A DNA stretch of 39,144 nt from Microcaldota archaeon (GCA_021791245.1 JAJYWY010000015.1:1-39144); one strand, 5' to 3'. Positions 19,114 to 29,352 are shown, counted from the first letter of the stretch. Numbers and translations: made by a program. Notes: a model not told the origin generated them from the sequence alone.

Positions 19114-19926
19114 TTATTCTACGGTTTTCTCATGGAGAAGGCAGAATCTGAAATCCGTCTTCAGTTTTGAGACGTCAGAGTTCTTTATCCAAGTGCTGTT
19201 GCCATAAGTGCGTTTTACCAAAATATCCGCGTCCTTCAGCACATTTTCCCTTTCCTGTGCGCCCATTCTCATGAAACTGCCAGATGTAAATTTGCGCAGC
19301 ATCGCAGATGCAAGCTCTTTTTTTATATCCTCTTTATTATCTTTATCGTTTATGAACATACTCACGCTAGGCAGCCTATCCAGTTCTTCTTCGTATTCCC
19401 TCTTCAAGTTGAGAAATTCCCTTATCGCTGCGGTATTCCATGGTTTCACCGCTATAACTCCATGATACATCGCAGAATGCCCAAGAGTTAACTTTTGGCC
19501 ATGTCCCGCAACTGGCATTCCGTTTATATTTATGCTGAATACCTCCCCCACTTCTATCTTGCAGCTCTTATCCACAATGGACATTATCGCGTCTACAGTC
19601 ATTGATCCGAAATACTGGTGTATGCTTTCCAAAGTCTCAAGATGCGGATTAACGCCATCTATCTTGGCTATTATGCTGTAAGCGAGTATATTCTCATCTA
19701 CATATATCGGCTTTCCGCTGCTTTTTCTCCTCGTGACGTCAATGCCTTTATCTTTCTTTATGTTATCATAATGGTCAGATATTGAAAGTATTATTGCAGG
19801 CTTCTTGAAGTTGTAGAAACGTATGAAGTGTCTCCCGCTCCTTTCGCATTCGCCTATTAAAGCCTCATCAATAGCCATGTTTGTTGCAGCATCGAACGTG
19901 TCATAGCCAAAAAATGTGAAATCCAT
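19114..19926 (-). CDS. lplA: Lipoate-protein ligase A family
   Basis: NMAIDEAL; FYNFKKPAIILS; VTRRKSSGKPIYVDENILAYSI. Confidence 0.8.
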   Translation of the reverse strand: MDFTFFGYDTFDAATNMAIDEALIGECERSGRHFIRFYNFKKPAIILSISDHYDNIKKDKGIDVTRRKSSGKPIYVDENILAYSIIAKIDGVNPHLETLESIHQYFGSMTVDAIMSIVDKSCKIEVGEVFSININGMPVAGHGQKLTLGHSAMYHGVIAVKPWNTAAIREFLNLKREYEEELDRLPSVSMFINDKDNKEDIKKELASAMLRKFTSGSFMRMGAQERENVLKDADILVKRTYGNSTWIKNSDVSKLKTDFRFCLLHEKTVE

Positions 19927-20041
19927 AATTGCATTATGAATAAAAGAAATAAGAAACTATCATCTGTTTGCAGGCATATGCTGCTGCATTCTACTGCAAC
20001 TTATATATAATTAATTATGTGTATATATTCTCGCTGATTTG

Positions 20042-20302
20042 ATGAAAGTGGATATTATAGAAGACGAGCCTAAGAGCCTTATACTTGAATTTGATGGGAC
20101 TGACAGGGGAGTTGCAGAGTTGCTTAAGGGAGTACTGATGCAGGACAAAGACGTTGACTTCGTGAGCGTAGTAAAGGAGCACCCAGAGATAGGAAAGCTG
20201 AGGCTTGTGCTTAAGGCAGAGAAGCCCAGGGCACTAGTAGTTAAGGCAGCCGAGGAAGCTGAGAAGATGCTAGATCAGGTATCATCAAAACTGAAGAAAT
20301 AA
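20042..20302 (+). CDS. rpoL: DNA-directed RNA polymerase subunit L
   Basis: MKVDIIEDEPKSLILEFDGTDRGVAELLKGVL; archaeal RpoL pattern. Confidence 0.85.
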   Translation: MKVDIIEDEPKSLILEFDGTDRGVAELLKGVLMQDKDVDFVSVVKEHPEIGKLRLVLKAEKPRALVVKAAEEAEKMLDQVSSKLKK

Positions 20303-20306
20303 TTAC

Positions 20307-20858
20307 ATGAAGTCTTCAAAAGGCATACGAATGCTGTCTCTCGATGACGGATCGTTTACAAGGAAGGACAAGAGAGCGCTTGTTGTAGGGATAATAGGCA
20401 GGGAGAGGATAATAGAGGGCGTTTTATCCTTTTTTGTGGATGTTGACGGCACAGATTCTACAGTAAAGCTGATATCCGCAATAAAGAAATCAAGATTCTC
20501 TGGACAGATAAAGGTTATAGTGCTGAATGGCGTATCTTTTGGCGGCCTCAATATAATTGATACATACACTCTGCACAAGAAACTGGATATCCCTGTAATT
20601 GCGCTTACTAGAAGCAGGCCGCGGGTGTCAATGTTAAAGAAAGTGATAGCTGAGCATGATGCTAACTCAAAGGAAAAACTCTTTGTTCTTAAGCGCATGG
20701 CTAAGAGCGTGCTTCTCGAAAAGAAAAACGGCTTTTATGCCCAGATCTTCGGCAGGCTTCCAGAATATGACATATACTCTTACGCATCAGATTTCCTCAG
20801 GCTTGCGCATATAGTAGCTACCGGAGTTACCCGCGGCGAATCCAAGGGAAGATTCTAA
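20307..20858 (+). CDS. DUF99 family protein (endonuclease V-like)
   Basis: LSLDDGSF…VVGIIGRERIIEGVLSFFVDVDGTDST…VLNGVSFGGLNIID. Confidence 0.8.
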   Translation: MKSSKGIRMLSLDDGSFTRKDKRALVVGIIGRERIIEGVLSFFVDVDGTDSTVKLISAIKKSRFSGQIKVIVLNGVSFGGLNIIDTYTLHKKLDIPVIALTRSRPRVSMLKKVIAEHDANSKEKLFVLKRMAKSVLLEKKNGFYAQIFGRLPEYDIYSYASDFLRLAHIVATGVTRGESKGRF

Positions 20859-21191
20859 TTATCTTATTTTATATATGGAATGGTTTTCCAGCATGCTTAC
20901 TTTGTTTCCACAAATTTTCGATAAGTTTGTAAGCGCTTCCTTGTTCTTTTCCTTGCAAAACACCACGAAGCCAAACTTGCCACTTGTTAATCTTACTTCA
21001 GATACTCCTTTGCATTGTGCAAGTTGCATTGCTATCTTGCCAGAGTTCTTGTTTGTTTCAGGCTCTATTAAGAATAGAGCTCCACCAGAAGATCTCATCG
21101 ACGCATCGTTTGCCGCTTTTCTCATATTTCCTGCCATTTTCCCACCAAACCAATATGAAGCAGTGAAAGCCCAAATGCAAAATGCAGACAT
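20859..21191 (-). CDS. Hypothetical protein
   Basis: Intact ORF, convergent with DUF99 gene; internal start near 21135 possible. Confidence 0.5.
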   Translation of the reverse strand: MSAFCIWAFTASYWFGGKMAGNMRKAANDASMRSSGGALFLIEPETNKNSGKIAMQLAQCKGVSEVRLTSGKFGFVVFCKEKNKEALTNLSKICGNKVSMLENHSIYKIR

Positions 21192-21219
21192 AATTGCAAA
21201 TATAAAAAGGCGTAAAAAG

Positions 21220-21274
21220 TTAAGGCGCGCAGGAATTGGGGATTAGGGAACCAAAAAAGAACTACGCGCCTTAA
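21220..21274. promoter_or_regulatory. Inverted repeat TTAAGGCGCG…CGCGCCTTAA with 35-nt G-rich loop
   Basis: 10-bp perfect arms; second hairpin TCCAATG/CATTGGA at 21288-21309. Confidence 0.5.
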
Positions 21275-21473
21275 GATTACATGCCCATCCAATGAATGAA
21301 TCCATTGGACAAATACTTTATTTTTGCTTTATATAAATAAATGAGTATAAAAATAATTCCAAAAAAGGAATCAAATCCCTAAAATTATGCACACTATTTC
21401 CAGATTCGTTCTAATTTGGGGTGGAATCCGAATTAATTGCAGCAGTTGTAATTTAAGCATTTTCCGATATAAA

Positions 21474-21485
21474 GCTTTAAATACC
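21474..21485 (+). promoter_or_regulatory. BRE/TATA promoter for EF-1A (GCTTTAAATACC)
   Basis: Archaeal BRE/TATA pattern about 107 nt upstream of the start, leaving an ~80-nt leader. Confidence 0.5.
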
Positions 21486-21591
21486 TTATCTGATATAGTA
21501 TGAAAGAACAAAATTATTTTTGTGTCGTAATCTTAACATTATATTCTAATTTTAAGATTATGAAATGATTATCTTTAATAGGTGAATTTAA

Positions 21592-22857
21592 ATGGCAGAA
21601 AAACCACACTTGAACATAATTTTCATAGGTCATATAGACCATGGAAAGTCAACGACTGTAGGGAGGCTGTTATTCGAGACAAAGGCAGTCTCAGAGCAGG
21701 AGCTCAAGAAGCTGAAAGAGGAAGCAGCCAAGTTCAACAAGCCTACCTTCGAGTTCGCTTTCGTTATGGACCAGCTCAAGGAGGAGAGGGAAAGAGGAAT
21801 TACGATAGACATAATGCACAAGGATTTCCAGACTCCTAAATATTATTTTACTATAATTGATGCACCAGGACACAGAGACTTCGTGAAGAACATGATAACA
21901 GGTGCAAGCCAGGCTGACGCTGCAGTGCTAGTCATATCTGCAAAAGATGGAATACAAGGCCAAACAAGGGAACATGCGTTCCTTGCAAAAGTTCTTGGAA
22001 TAAACCAATTAATAATAGGAGTAAACAAGATGGATGCAATAGGATTCGACAGGGTGAAATTTGAGGAAGTGAAGATGCAGATAAGCACTTTGTTGAAAAA
22101 TGTAGGATATGATGTTAGCAAGATATTGTTTATACCATACTCCGCCTTAGAGGGAGACAACGTAAAGGAAAAATCTCCAAAGATGGAATGGTACTCCGGA
22201 CCAACGCTGCTTGAATCTCTCGACACGCTTATTGTTAATCCCAAGCCTATCGACAAACCACTAAGGCTTCCTATACAGGATGTATACAACGTATCTGGAT
22301 TCGGAACGGTTCCTGTTGGAAAGGTGGAAACAGGGATGATGAAGCTTGGTGAACAGATAATAATAATGCCGAAGGGTATAAAGACAGAGGTAAAGGGAAT
22401 TGAAATGCACCACAAGGCGCTGCAGCAGGCAGAGCCTGGCGACAATGTGGGATTCAACATAAAGGGAGTAGACAAGAAGGATGTTACAAGAGGGGATGTA
22501 GTAGGGCCTGCAGGCAACCCTCCGACAGTTGCAGAGGAGTTTACTGCCCAGATAGTTGTACTGAACCACCCTACGGCAATAGCCCCTGGATACACTCCTG
22601 TCTTCCATCTTCATACTGCCCAGCTTGCAGCAACAATAGTGGAGATAGTGGAGAAGAAGGATCCCAAGACTGGACAAGTCCAGAAGAATCCTGAATTCAT
22701 AAAAAACGGCGACGTTGCAATAGTGAGGATAAAGCCTTCAAGGGCAATATGCGTAGAAAAATATAGCGATTTCCCTCAACTAGGAAGGTTTGCAATAAGG
22801 GACAGCGGCGCTACAGTTGCGGCAGGAGTAGTCCTCGAAGTGAAGAAGAAGGCATAA
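21592..22857 (+). CDS. tuf: Translation elongation factor 1 alpha
   Basis: [41 protein letters not shown]. Confidence 0.97.
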   Translation: MAEKPHLNIIFIGHIDHGKSTTVGRLLFETKAVSEQELKKLKEEAAKFNKPTFEFAFVMDQLKEERERGITIDIMHKDFQTPKYYFTIIDAPGHRDFVKNMITGASQADAAVLVISAKDGIQGQTREHAFLAKVLGINQLIIGVNKMDAIGFDRVKFEEVKMQISTLLKNVGYDVSKILFIPYSALEGDNVKEKSPKMEWYSGPTLLESLDTLIVNPKPIDKPLRLPIQDVYNVSGFGTVPVGKVETGMMKLGEQIIIMPKGIKTEVKGIEMHHKALQQAEPGDNVGFNIKGVDKKDVTRGDVVGPAGNPPTVAEEFTAQIVVLNHPTAIAPGYTPVFHLHTAQLAATIVEIVEKKDPKTGQVQKNPEFIKNGDVAIVRIKPSRAICVEKYSDFPQLGRFAIRDSGATVAAGVVLEVKKKA

Positions 22858-22867
22858 ATGTGGTTGT

Positions 22868-23176
22868 ATGCCTGTCGCCCGCATAAAGATAACAAGCAGG
22901 GATGCAGCACCTCTCACGAGCATCTCCTCGCAGATGACAGAAATAGCGAAGAGCCTTGGAATAAAATATAAGGGACCGATACATATCCCGACCAGGAATA
23001 AAAGGATAACTACGAGGAAGACGCCTTGCGGAGACGGAAGCCATACATACGAGCACTGGACTATGCGCATACACAAGATTATTGTGATAATAGACGGAAG
23101 CGAACAGGCAATGAGGCAGATAATGCGGATTCCTGTGCCAGATACTGTCCATATAGAGATGACGCTGAGCGGATAA
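22868..23176 (+). CDS. rps10: 30S ribosomal protein S10
   Basis: S10 pattern PVARIKITS…KGPIHIPTRNKRITTRKTPCGDGSHTYEHWTMRIH. Confidence 0.95.
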   Translation: MPVARIKITSRDAAPLTSISSQMTEIAKSLGIKYKGPIHIPTRNKRITTRKTPCGDGSHTYEHWTMRIHKIIVIIDGSEQAMRQIMRIPVPDTVHIEMTLSG

Positions 23177-23192
23177 TGCGATTGGTGAGAAA

Positions 23193-23420
23193 ATGGGATG
23201 CGATGATTACCCAAGAAAAGACTATGAAGAAGAAGAAAGAAAAAAAGCAAAAATGTTTAAATCTGAATTAGCTGATGCGCTCATTTCTGTTAGCAGGATT
23301 CCGGGATTTGAATCTATGGCTGAGTTAAGCTCAAAAATAGAAAATATGAAAACGAAAGATGTTTATAAGCTTTATAGTGTATTTGAAATTATACTAAGAA
23401 CAGTGCACAATCATTATTAA
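23193..23420 (+). CDS. Hypothetical small protein
   Basis: ORF with upstream GGTGA directly after S10. Confidence 0.55.
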   Translation: MGCDDYPRKDYEEEERKKAKMFKSELADALISVSRIPGFESMAELSSKIENMKTKDVYKLYSVFEIILRTVHNHY

Positions 23421-23516
23421 AAAATCTGCAAATAATCAATTAACCAATCTCCGCGCCTGCAAACCCCTTTATGGTATTTTGTATTTTGGATAAAATAGCC
23501 GCAATGCCATTAATCC

Positions 23517-24359
23517 CTATATTTTGTCTTTGGTTTCTTTATCTGTATTTCTGTCCTTGTCCCTTGACAAATCTTTGAAATTCTTCTTATTCCTTCCTAT
23601 CGGAAACGGATTTAGATATACCTCTGCCCTTACCCATTCATCAATATCATCAAAGCCCCTCTTTCTTCCTTCTGACAACTTTAGGTATGCTTCTTTAAGC
23701 AATTGATATACTATTTTAGATCTGTATTTTAACGCTACATCGCCCCCTTTCTTGTTTGTTATAGTTATATCTGCGCCATATTTCAACAAAAGTTTGATCA
23801 TCTCCACATCGTCGTTGTCGACAGCCATAATTAATGCCGTATTTCCTTCATAGCTCTCCTTTCTGTTGATGTCTGTGCCGTTCTTGAGAAGAATCTCTGC
23901 CACTTTCAGGTGATCCTGCGTTTTATCTTCATTAAGTGCGACATTTCCTTTTCCATCTGGCTTGATTCTTTTTGACATCAATGTGATAAGAGCAGTATGA
24001 CCTTCTTCGGTAACTACTCCTGCGTTAGCGCCGCAGTCTATTAACAGCTTGACCATCTCCGGACTGTCAAGCGCAAGAGTTAATGCGTTTACTATTATTG
24101 CACCGGTCGGGCAAGGATTAGAAGGGGTTCCGTATCTGCATACAGCATCGTTTGGATCTGCTCCATGTTCAAGCAGGTATCTTGCAATCTCAAGATTGCC
24201 TTTTTCGATACTAGCTATTAACGGGGTGTGCATATGCTTATCACGGGCATGTATATCTGCGCCACTTTCCACGAGGCTGGCAACTTTCCTCGCATTATTC
24301 TCGACGCAGGCATCGAAAAGAGCCTTGTTTATGCTTGTTCTGCTTTTTCTAACTACCAT
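23517..24359 (-). CDS. Ankyrin repeat protein
   Basis: Repeats HTPLIASIEKGNLEIARYLLEHGADPN, NTALIMAVDNDDVEMIKLLLKYGADITITN. Confidence 0.93.
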   Translation of the reverse strand: MVVRKSRTSINKALFDACVENNARKVASLVESGADIHARDKHMHTPLIASIEKGNLEIARYLLEHGADPNDAVCRYGTPSNPCPTGAIIVNALTLALDSPEMVKLLIDCGANAGVVTEEGHTALITLMSKRIKPDGKGNVALNEDKTQDHLKVAEILLKNGTDINRKESYEGNTALIMAVDNDDVEMIKLLLKYGADITITNKKGGDVALKYRSKIVYQLLKEAYLKLSEGRKRGFDDIDEWVRAEVYLNPFPIGRNKKNFKDLSRDKDRNTDKETKDKI

Positions 24360-24381
24360 ATTGATTCGTACCTACTTATTT

Positions 24382-24843
24382 TCATCCTATATTTTCTGCA
24401 TTTTTCATTGATGCCAGATATGAAAGAACCTCATCTGCGTGTGTATTCGGATTAACCTTTTCATATGCCTTGACAATTATCCCATTTTTATCTATAATGT
24501 ACGTATTCCGTGAAGCAATGCCAAGCATGCCTAATGATTCATAAGCCTTCAACACGGCAGCACTAGGATCTGACAACAGAAGTATCTTTAATCCGTGCTT
24601 GTCCCTGAATGCACAGTGAGAATCGTAATTATCCCTGCTTATCCCTATTATAAAAGCGCCTAGGGCATTAAATTGTTCAATATTTTCAGTGAATTTTTTC
24701 GCTTCTATTGTACATCCTGGGGTGTCGTCTTTAGGGTAAAAATACAGTACAAGGGTTTTTCCACTGAATTCCGAGAGTTTGTGCATCTTATTGTCTGAAC
24801 CCATAAGCTCGAATTCTATGGCTCTTGTGCCTTCTTTAAGCAT
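24382..24843 (-). CDS. bcp: Peroxiredoxin, BCP/PrxQ type
   Basis: LYFYPKDDTPGCTIEAKKF; ISRDNYDSHCAFRDKHGL. Confidence 0.92.
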   Translation of the reverse strand: MLKEGTRAIEFELMGSDNKMHKLSEFSGKTLVLYFYPKDDTPGCTIEAKKFTENIEQFNALGAFIIGISRDNYDSHCAFRDKHGLKILLLSDPSAAVLKAYESLGMLGIASRNTYIIDKNGIIVKAYEKVNPNTHADEVLSYLASMKNAENIG

Positions 24844-24984
24844 AGCATCATCTGAGATTATCTGTTCATATCTAATATTTAAGTTTTGAGTTCAATTTTG
24901 ATTTGCTAATCTTCAAAATCGTTTTAAAACAAATTATACACAATCTTTATATATGGTAAAAAATAGGGTATACTTGGTGTACTT

Positions 24985-25221
24985 ATGTACTCGATGAGAC
25001 CTGAAGATGCACTGGAATTAGTGGAAGGGTCAAAAGGAAAATTGGCTCAGGCCATAAGGGAAGGGCTTAGATGCGCAAATGAGCTTGAGAGAGCAGGTTA
25101 CATGAGGGAAGCAAATGAGATAAAGAAACATATGATATTCCCAAATCTTTCAAACAATTCCATGCATTTCAAGGTTTACAGACGCATGGAGGGAAAAATA
25201 TTCACCTTGAAGCATACATAA
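24985..25221 (+). CDS. Hypothetical protein
   Basis: ORF downstream of TATA-like TTTATATATGG. Confidence 0.5.
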   Translation: MYSMRPEDALELVEGSKGKLAQAIREGLRCANELERAGYMREANEIKKHMIFPNLSNNSMHFKVYRRMEGKIFTLKHT

Positions 25222-25240
25222 TTGATTTCTCCATTTAGCA

Positions 25241-25277
25241 TCTGGCACCGCAACATGTCCGCAACATTGTGATGCCA
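25241..25277. other. Intergenic imperfect hairpin CTGGCAcCGCAA…TTGTGaTGCCAG
   Basis: 11 paired positions with one mismatch. Confidence 0.35.
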
Positions 25278-25432
25278 GAAATAAACGAAACCGCAAACTT
25301 AGGGAATATCAATGGATTTTGGGACAGAAAAGTTAAAGCATAATGATATCGGGCATAGTATTGTTTGGGTGTTGGGATTTGGAGATCAATATGAAAGTTT
25401 GAAGGACATGCCACACAAGAAATAGGCAGGCC

Positions 25433-26065
25433 ATGAGTGATTATCTGAACAGGTCAATAATATATAAAGGGAACAACGATACGCTTCTTGGCGAGATAAA
25501 GAGAACTGGATGCAATCCTGCAAATGCCATAGTAATTATAAACGCTTCCGGCACATTAAATCCCGATAAAGAAATAAAAAAGATGGCTTTAGAGATAATG
25601 CATCTTGCCAAAGTCAGGATGGTTCTGCCTAAAGCAGATCCAGAAAGAGAATTCATGGCATTATTAGACATGGCACGGATTATACCAGAAAATGTCGCAA
25701 CCGTTGTCTCGCATATAAAGTCAAAATCCGGGATATTCCTTGGATTTGTAGAACAATATATAGAAGGCTGCACATTAGACGACTTCATCATCCCAAAACT
25801 TAAGATTGCGGAATCAGGATATCTCCTTAATAAGCTTTCATGCATAGTTAGGCGGCTTCATAAAAATAACATTCCCCACGGCGATTTGCATACGGGAAAC
25901 GTGCTTGTAGACAAAAACATGGAAATAAAGCTTATTGATCCTGCCTTTTATGGGCATTCTACATCTATGTCCGCAAACGCGATAAAAAAGGATAAAAGAG
26001 ATCTGAAAGGCATTTTTATCTGGTGGAAGAGCCAGCTGTTGCGCCAAAACCACGACCCTAGGTAA
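25433..26065 (+). CDS. Atypical protein kinase-like protein
   Basis: HGDLHTGNVLVDKNMEIKLIDP catalytic-loop pattern; DFG glycine replaced. Confidence 0.6.
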   Translation: MSDYLNRSIIYKGNNDTLLGEIKRTGCNPANAIVIINASGTLNPDKEIKKMALEIMHLAKVRMVLPKADPEREFMALLDMARIIPENVATVVSHIKSKSGIFLGFVEQYIEGCTLDDFIIPKLKIAESGYLLNKLSCIVRRLHKNNIPHGDLHTGNVLVDKNMEIKLIDPAFYGHSTSMSANAIKKDKRDLKGIFIWWKSQLLRQNHDPR

Positions 26066-26118
26066 CATACGCAGGCATTATATTGTAGCATATGGAACAA
26101 TTGGCATTGAGTGTACCA

Positions 26119-26760
26119 TTACAGATGCAGCGCATAAGTGTTTCTATATATTTTCTTGTTGTTTTTTACCGTGAAGAGGGTATATGATATTGTCGGCTTT
26201 AGCCTTCCTATCTCTATAAACTTTGCAGAGAGTATCTTGCTGCTGACATAAACGTCCAATCCATTGCCTTTTTCTTCGGTTTTGGAAACAAATCCATCGT
26301 ACCTTGAGAAGAATTCGTTTAGCTTCCTTGCCAACTTCTTTACCCTTTCGCTGTTTCCCCTAAGCTGAAATACGGCTTCATAATATCCAGATCTTCTCCT
26401 ATAGCAATCTTGGCACATTACATTCTTTTCATCTGCCCTGAATACAACTTCTGCCTGCAGGACTTCATTATGCTCCCTTTTCGTCGCTATTCCTTCTATA
26501 GTCTTTCCGTTATACGCATAAAGACTGAACTTCAGGGGACTTATCTCCTTTCCTACTATTCGTCCTACTGTATCTGCTTCGTTTTCCTTGTATTCCCCGG
26601 AAAATTTTATCCTTCCGCAGGATTTGCATTTTATTATATCAATCTTCTTGACCTTGCCCTCAAGGTCACCGAGCATTCTCTTCCTTGCGCACGATTCGCA
26701 GAATTCTCCGAAGAATACTGTATCCTCTTCGGACTTGTTGCAGATTGGGCATCTCTTCAT
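26119..26760 (-). CDS. NMD3-like 60S/50S export/assembly factor family
   Basis: N-terminal CPICN…CESC, CKSCG and CQDCY zinc motifs. Confidence 0.75.
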   Translation of the reverse strand: MKRCPICNKSEEDTVFFGEFCESCARKRMLGDLEGKVKKIDIIKCKSCGRIKFSGEYKENEADTVGRIVGKEISPLKFSLYAYNGKTIEGIATKREHNEVLQAEVVFRADEKNVMCQDCYRRRSGYYEAVFQLRGNSERVKKLARKLNEFFSRYDGFVSKTEEKGNGLDVYVSSKILSAKFIEIGRLKPTISYTLFTVKNNKKIYRNTYALHL

Positions 26761-26761
26761 C

Positions 26762-28180
26762 TCAACTTGCCTCAGGTATTATATTGTTAAGTATTATATC
26801 TGGATTGTACTTCACAAGCGCATCATAATCCTCTCCTGTACCGAAGAATATTACAGGTATTTCAGTGTCGCTTAATATGGATAAGGTGTTGCCCCCTTTT
26901 GCATCGCAATCCAATTTCGTCAGTATTATACCATTCAATCCTATTGCGTCATTGAACTTCTTTACCTGCTCAAGCAACGCATTTCCGGCTATGCTCTCCC
27001 CCACGAATATCTTCATATCAGGTTTTGCAATCCGTGTTATTTTCTTCATCTCTTCAAGGAGATTTTTGTTTGTATCCTGCCTTCCTGCCGTATCTATGAG
27101 CACAACGTCAATTCCATGCGCCTTAGCATATGCAATCGCATCGAAGGCTATGCTAGCAGGATCTGCGCCATACTGCCCTTTTATCACGTTTATGCCCAAC
27201 ATGTTTGCGTGGTGTGCAGTTTGCTCTATTGCTGCTGCCCTGAACGTATCGCTTGCAGAGAGAACGCAAGTCATGCCGTTGTCCATGAACATTCTAGCGA
27301 TCTTTGCTATTGTTGTAGTCTTTCCTGCCCCGTTTGGGCCTATAAACATAATTTTGTAGGGCTTCTCCTCTACAGCCTTCTTGCTCGCATCCCCTATTAG
27401 GTCCATGCCCATGCCTTTCTGCAGCGTGGAAGAAAGGGATTCGCGTATTGCCTGCCTTATCCTCTCTTCCATATGCCTAGACTCGAGCTTTCCACCAACA
27501 AGCCTGTCATGCATGTTTTTTACTATCTTGTCTGCAACATCATAATTTACGTCTGACTGAAGCAATGCCATATGGAGATTTTCTAGCAATTCCGATACAT
27601 CGTTTTCATTGATCACTACCTCCTTAAAGAGGATCCCCTTAAGCTTTGTGAGCGCAGATACATTTGCATCCAATTTGTTATCATTGTGCTTTGCAGCGGC
27701 TTCGTCCTTATTTGATATACTTGCATATCCTTTTTTCTCGGCATGCTCCTCATTGCGCGTTTCTGGGATTGCGCGCTTTCCTTCTGATTCATTGCGCCTG
27801 CGCTCGCCTGTTCCTTTTTCATGATGCTGCACTTCAGAAAAAGACTTTGCTGCAACAATCTTCTTCTCGCGTTTTTCTATATCCTCTTCTTCTTTCTGGT
27901 TCTTTGTTCCCTTTATTTCTTCTTTCGCTGCCTTCAAATCTGTTATATGTTCGCGTTCTTCTGCAATTGGCTTGCTTTCGATTAGCCTATCATGCGTCTC
28001 ATGGCTGTTTTCCTTTTCGGATTCATTAGCTTTTTCAGGCTCGCGTATACCATGCATCATTTCATTTGCATCAGGTACACTGGCCTTTTCATCTATTGCC
28101 TCCTTAGCTTGCTTGTCCTCTTCCTTCTTTACGAGTGAATCTATGAAACCGGAGAATTTTTTCTTCAAACCTTCAAACAT
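26762..28180 (-). CDS. ftsY: Signal recognition particle receptor FtsY
   Basis: NG GTPase GPNGAGKTTTIAKIA; DTAGRQDTNKNL; TKLDCDAKGG; charged N-terminal extension. Confidence 0.95.
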   Translation of the reverse strand: MFEGLKKKFSGFIDSLVKKEEDKQAKEAIDEKASVPDANEMMHGIREPEKANESEKENSHETHDRLIESKPIAEEREHITDLKAAKEEIKGTKNQKEEEDIEKREKKIVAAKSFSEVQHHEKGTGERRRNESEGKRAIPETRNEEHAEKKGYASISNKDEAAAKHNDNKLDANVSALTKLKGILFKEVVINENDVSELLENLHMALLQSDVNYDVADKIVKNMHDRLVGGKLESRHMEERIRQAIRESLSSTLQKGMGMDLIGDASKKAVEEKPYKIMFIGPNGAGKTTTIAKIARMFMDNGMTCVLSASDTFRAAAIEQTAHHANMLGINVIKGQYGADPASIAFDAIAYAKAHGIDVVLIDTAGRQDTNKNLLEEMKKITRIAKPDMKIFVGESIAGNALLEQVKKFNDAIGLNGIILTKLDCDAKGGNTLSILSDTEIPVIFFGTGEDYDALVKYNPDIILNNIIPEAS

Positions 28181-28543
28181 TCAAATCACCCAATCTCGGC
28201 AATGAATCCTTCATGCAGCTCTGGCATTTTCCAAGAATAAATCTGCTGGACCCTGCTGCAATTGCAGATGGCTTGGCGTTTATATCATCCATAATCTATC
28301 ATCTCTGTGCGTATATGTGCTGCCCTTTGACATGTCCATATTCGTATGCAATCCGGATATGTTGTTATACATGTTTTTTTGGATTGAAACATGCGCATTC
28401 CCAACTGCGGATTTCGTGCCGCGGCATATCTCATTTTGGCTTATCATGCTCAATTCTGCATATTCTTTCCCATGGCATATTTCGGTCATATGCGAGACCA
28501 GCATCATTATTTCACCAGCAACACATATATTCATTTGCAGTCA

Positions 28544-28573
28544 TCCCTCTCTGAGAGGGACAGGATTCCTGTC
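28544..28573. other. Two adjacent hairpins in the prefoldin-ftsY gap
   Basis: TCCCTCTC/GAGAGGGA and GACAGG-ATT-CCTGTC. Confidence 0.4.
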
Positions 28574-28750
28574 ACACATTCTCTGGCATCTTTCCATATG
28601 CAATTGCAGAGTCTGCAACTGCAGGCAGCTGTTAAATAAGGATCTATATTCGGCTGTGCTTCTATAATATCATTGTTCGGGGCAATGTACCTCTGCCGTG
28701 TGAAGATGCCGCATACCATAGAAAGCGCAGGGCCTTTTGGCATTGGCATA

Positions 28751-29167
28751 CTATTGCATCAAAGAATTTATCCTATAATCTATCTTGAAGAGCTCCTGCT
28801 CGAGCTTCTCCTTTTGTCCGCTCAGCATTGCTAGAGAATCTGTATTCTTCTTTATGCTCTTCTCAATGAACACCTTTGCGTCATCAATGCTCTTTTCCAC
28901 AAGATATCCCGCACCAACATACATTATAATGTTTGTTTCCCCAACATCTTTCACCTTGAGCAAGAGCCCTGAATCTGCAGGCATCAGGAACGTATTTCCC
29001 CTTATCAGATCAATCTTCGAGAGCATCTCGATGCCCCTTCCAAGTGCATCCATGCTTGCCAGATGGCCCGAAATCGCCGCCATCATCTTCTCATATTCCT
29101 GTACGTATATGTCTTGCACCGCCCTTAGCTGGCTTATTTGCTCCTGCCTATTTGTATCATCCATCAT
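28751..29167 (-). CDS. pfdA: Prefoldin subunit alpha
   Basis: Coiled-coil ends with central ADSGLLLKVKDVGETNIIMYVGAGYLVEKS. Confidence 0.88.
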   Translation of the reverse strand: MMDDTNRQEQISQLRAVQDIYVQEYEKMMAAISGHLASMDALGRGIEMLSKIDLIRGNTFLMPADSGLLLKVKDVGETNIIMYVGAGYLVEKSIDDAKVFIEKSIKKNTDSLAMLSGQKEKLEQELFKIDYRINSLMQ

Positions 29168-29334
29168 TTCACCTCCCTTATCTCGCTTATCCTTATCTTG
29201 CCCCTAGATATTCCGTTTCTTGCGCCAATCATTGAGAGTGCAGTCTCTATAGCATGTTTCTTGCTATTCGCATCCACCATCAATATAGCCTGTTTATTCT
29301 GTGTTTCCACACTGCATACAATTTCAAATTTCAT
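29164..29334 (-). CDS. rplX: Ribosomal protein L20a/LX
   Basis: MKFEIVCSVETQNKQAILMVDANSKKHAIETALSMIGARNGISRGKIRISEIREVK*; not in ORF track; conserved order eIF6-LX-prefoldin-FtsY. Confidence 0.8.
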   Translation of the reverse strand: MKFEIVCSVETQNKQAILMVDANSKKHAIETALSMIGARNGISRGKIRISEIREVK

Positions 29335-29352
29335 CAAATCACTTCATCAAGA

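Noticed and set aside
21843-22595. 250-aa reverse ORF opposite EF-1A
   Set aside because: Shadow ORF of a conserved gene; same for other antisense ORFs over pdh, EF-2, Lhr and ftsY
28531-28749. Small Cys-containing ORF after prefoldin
   Set aside because: No SD, overlaps hairpins, no recognisable domain
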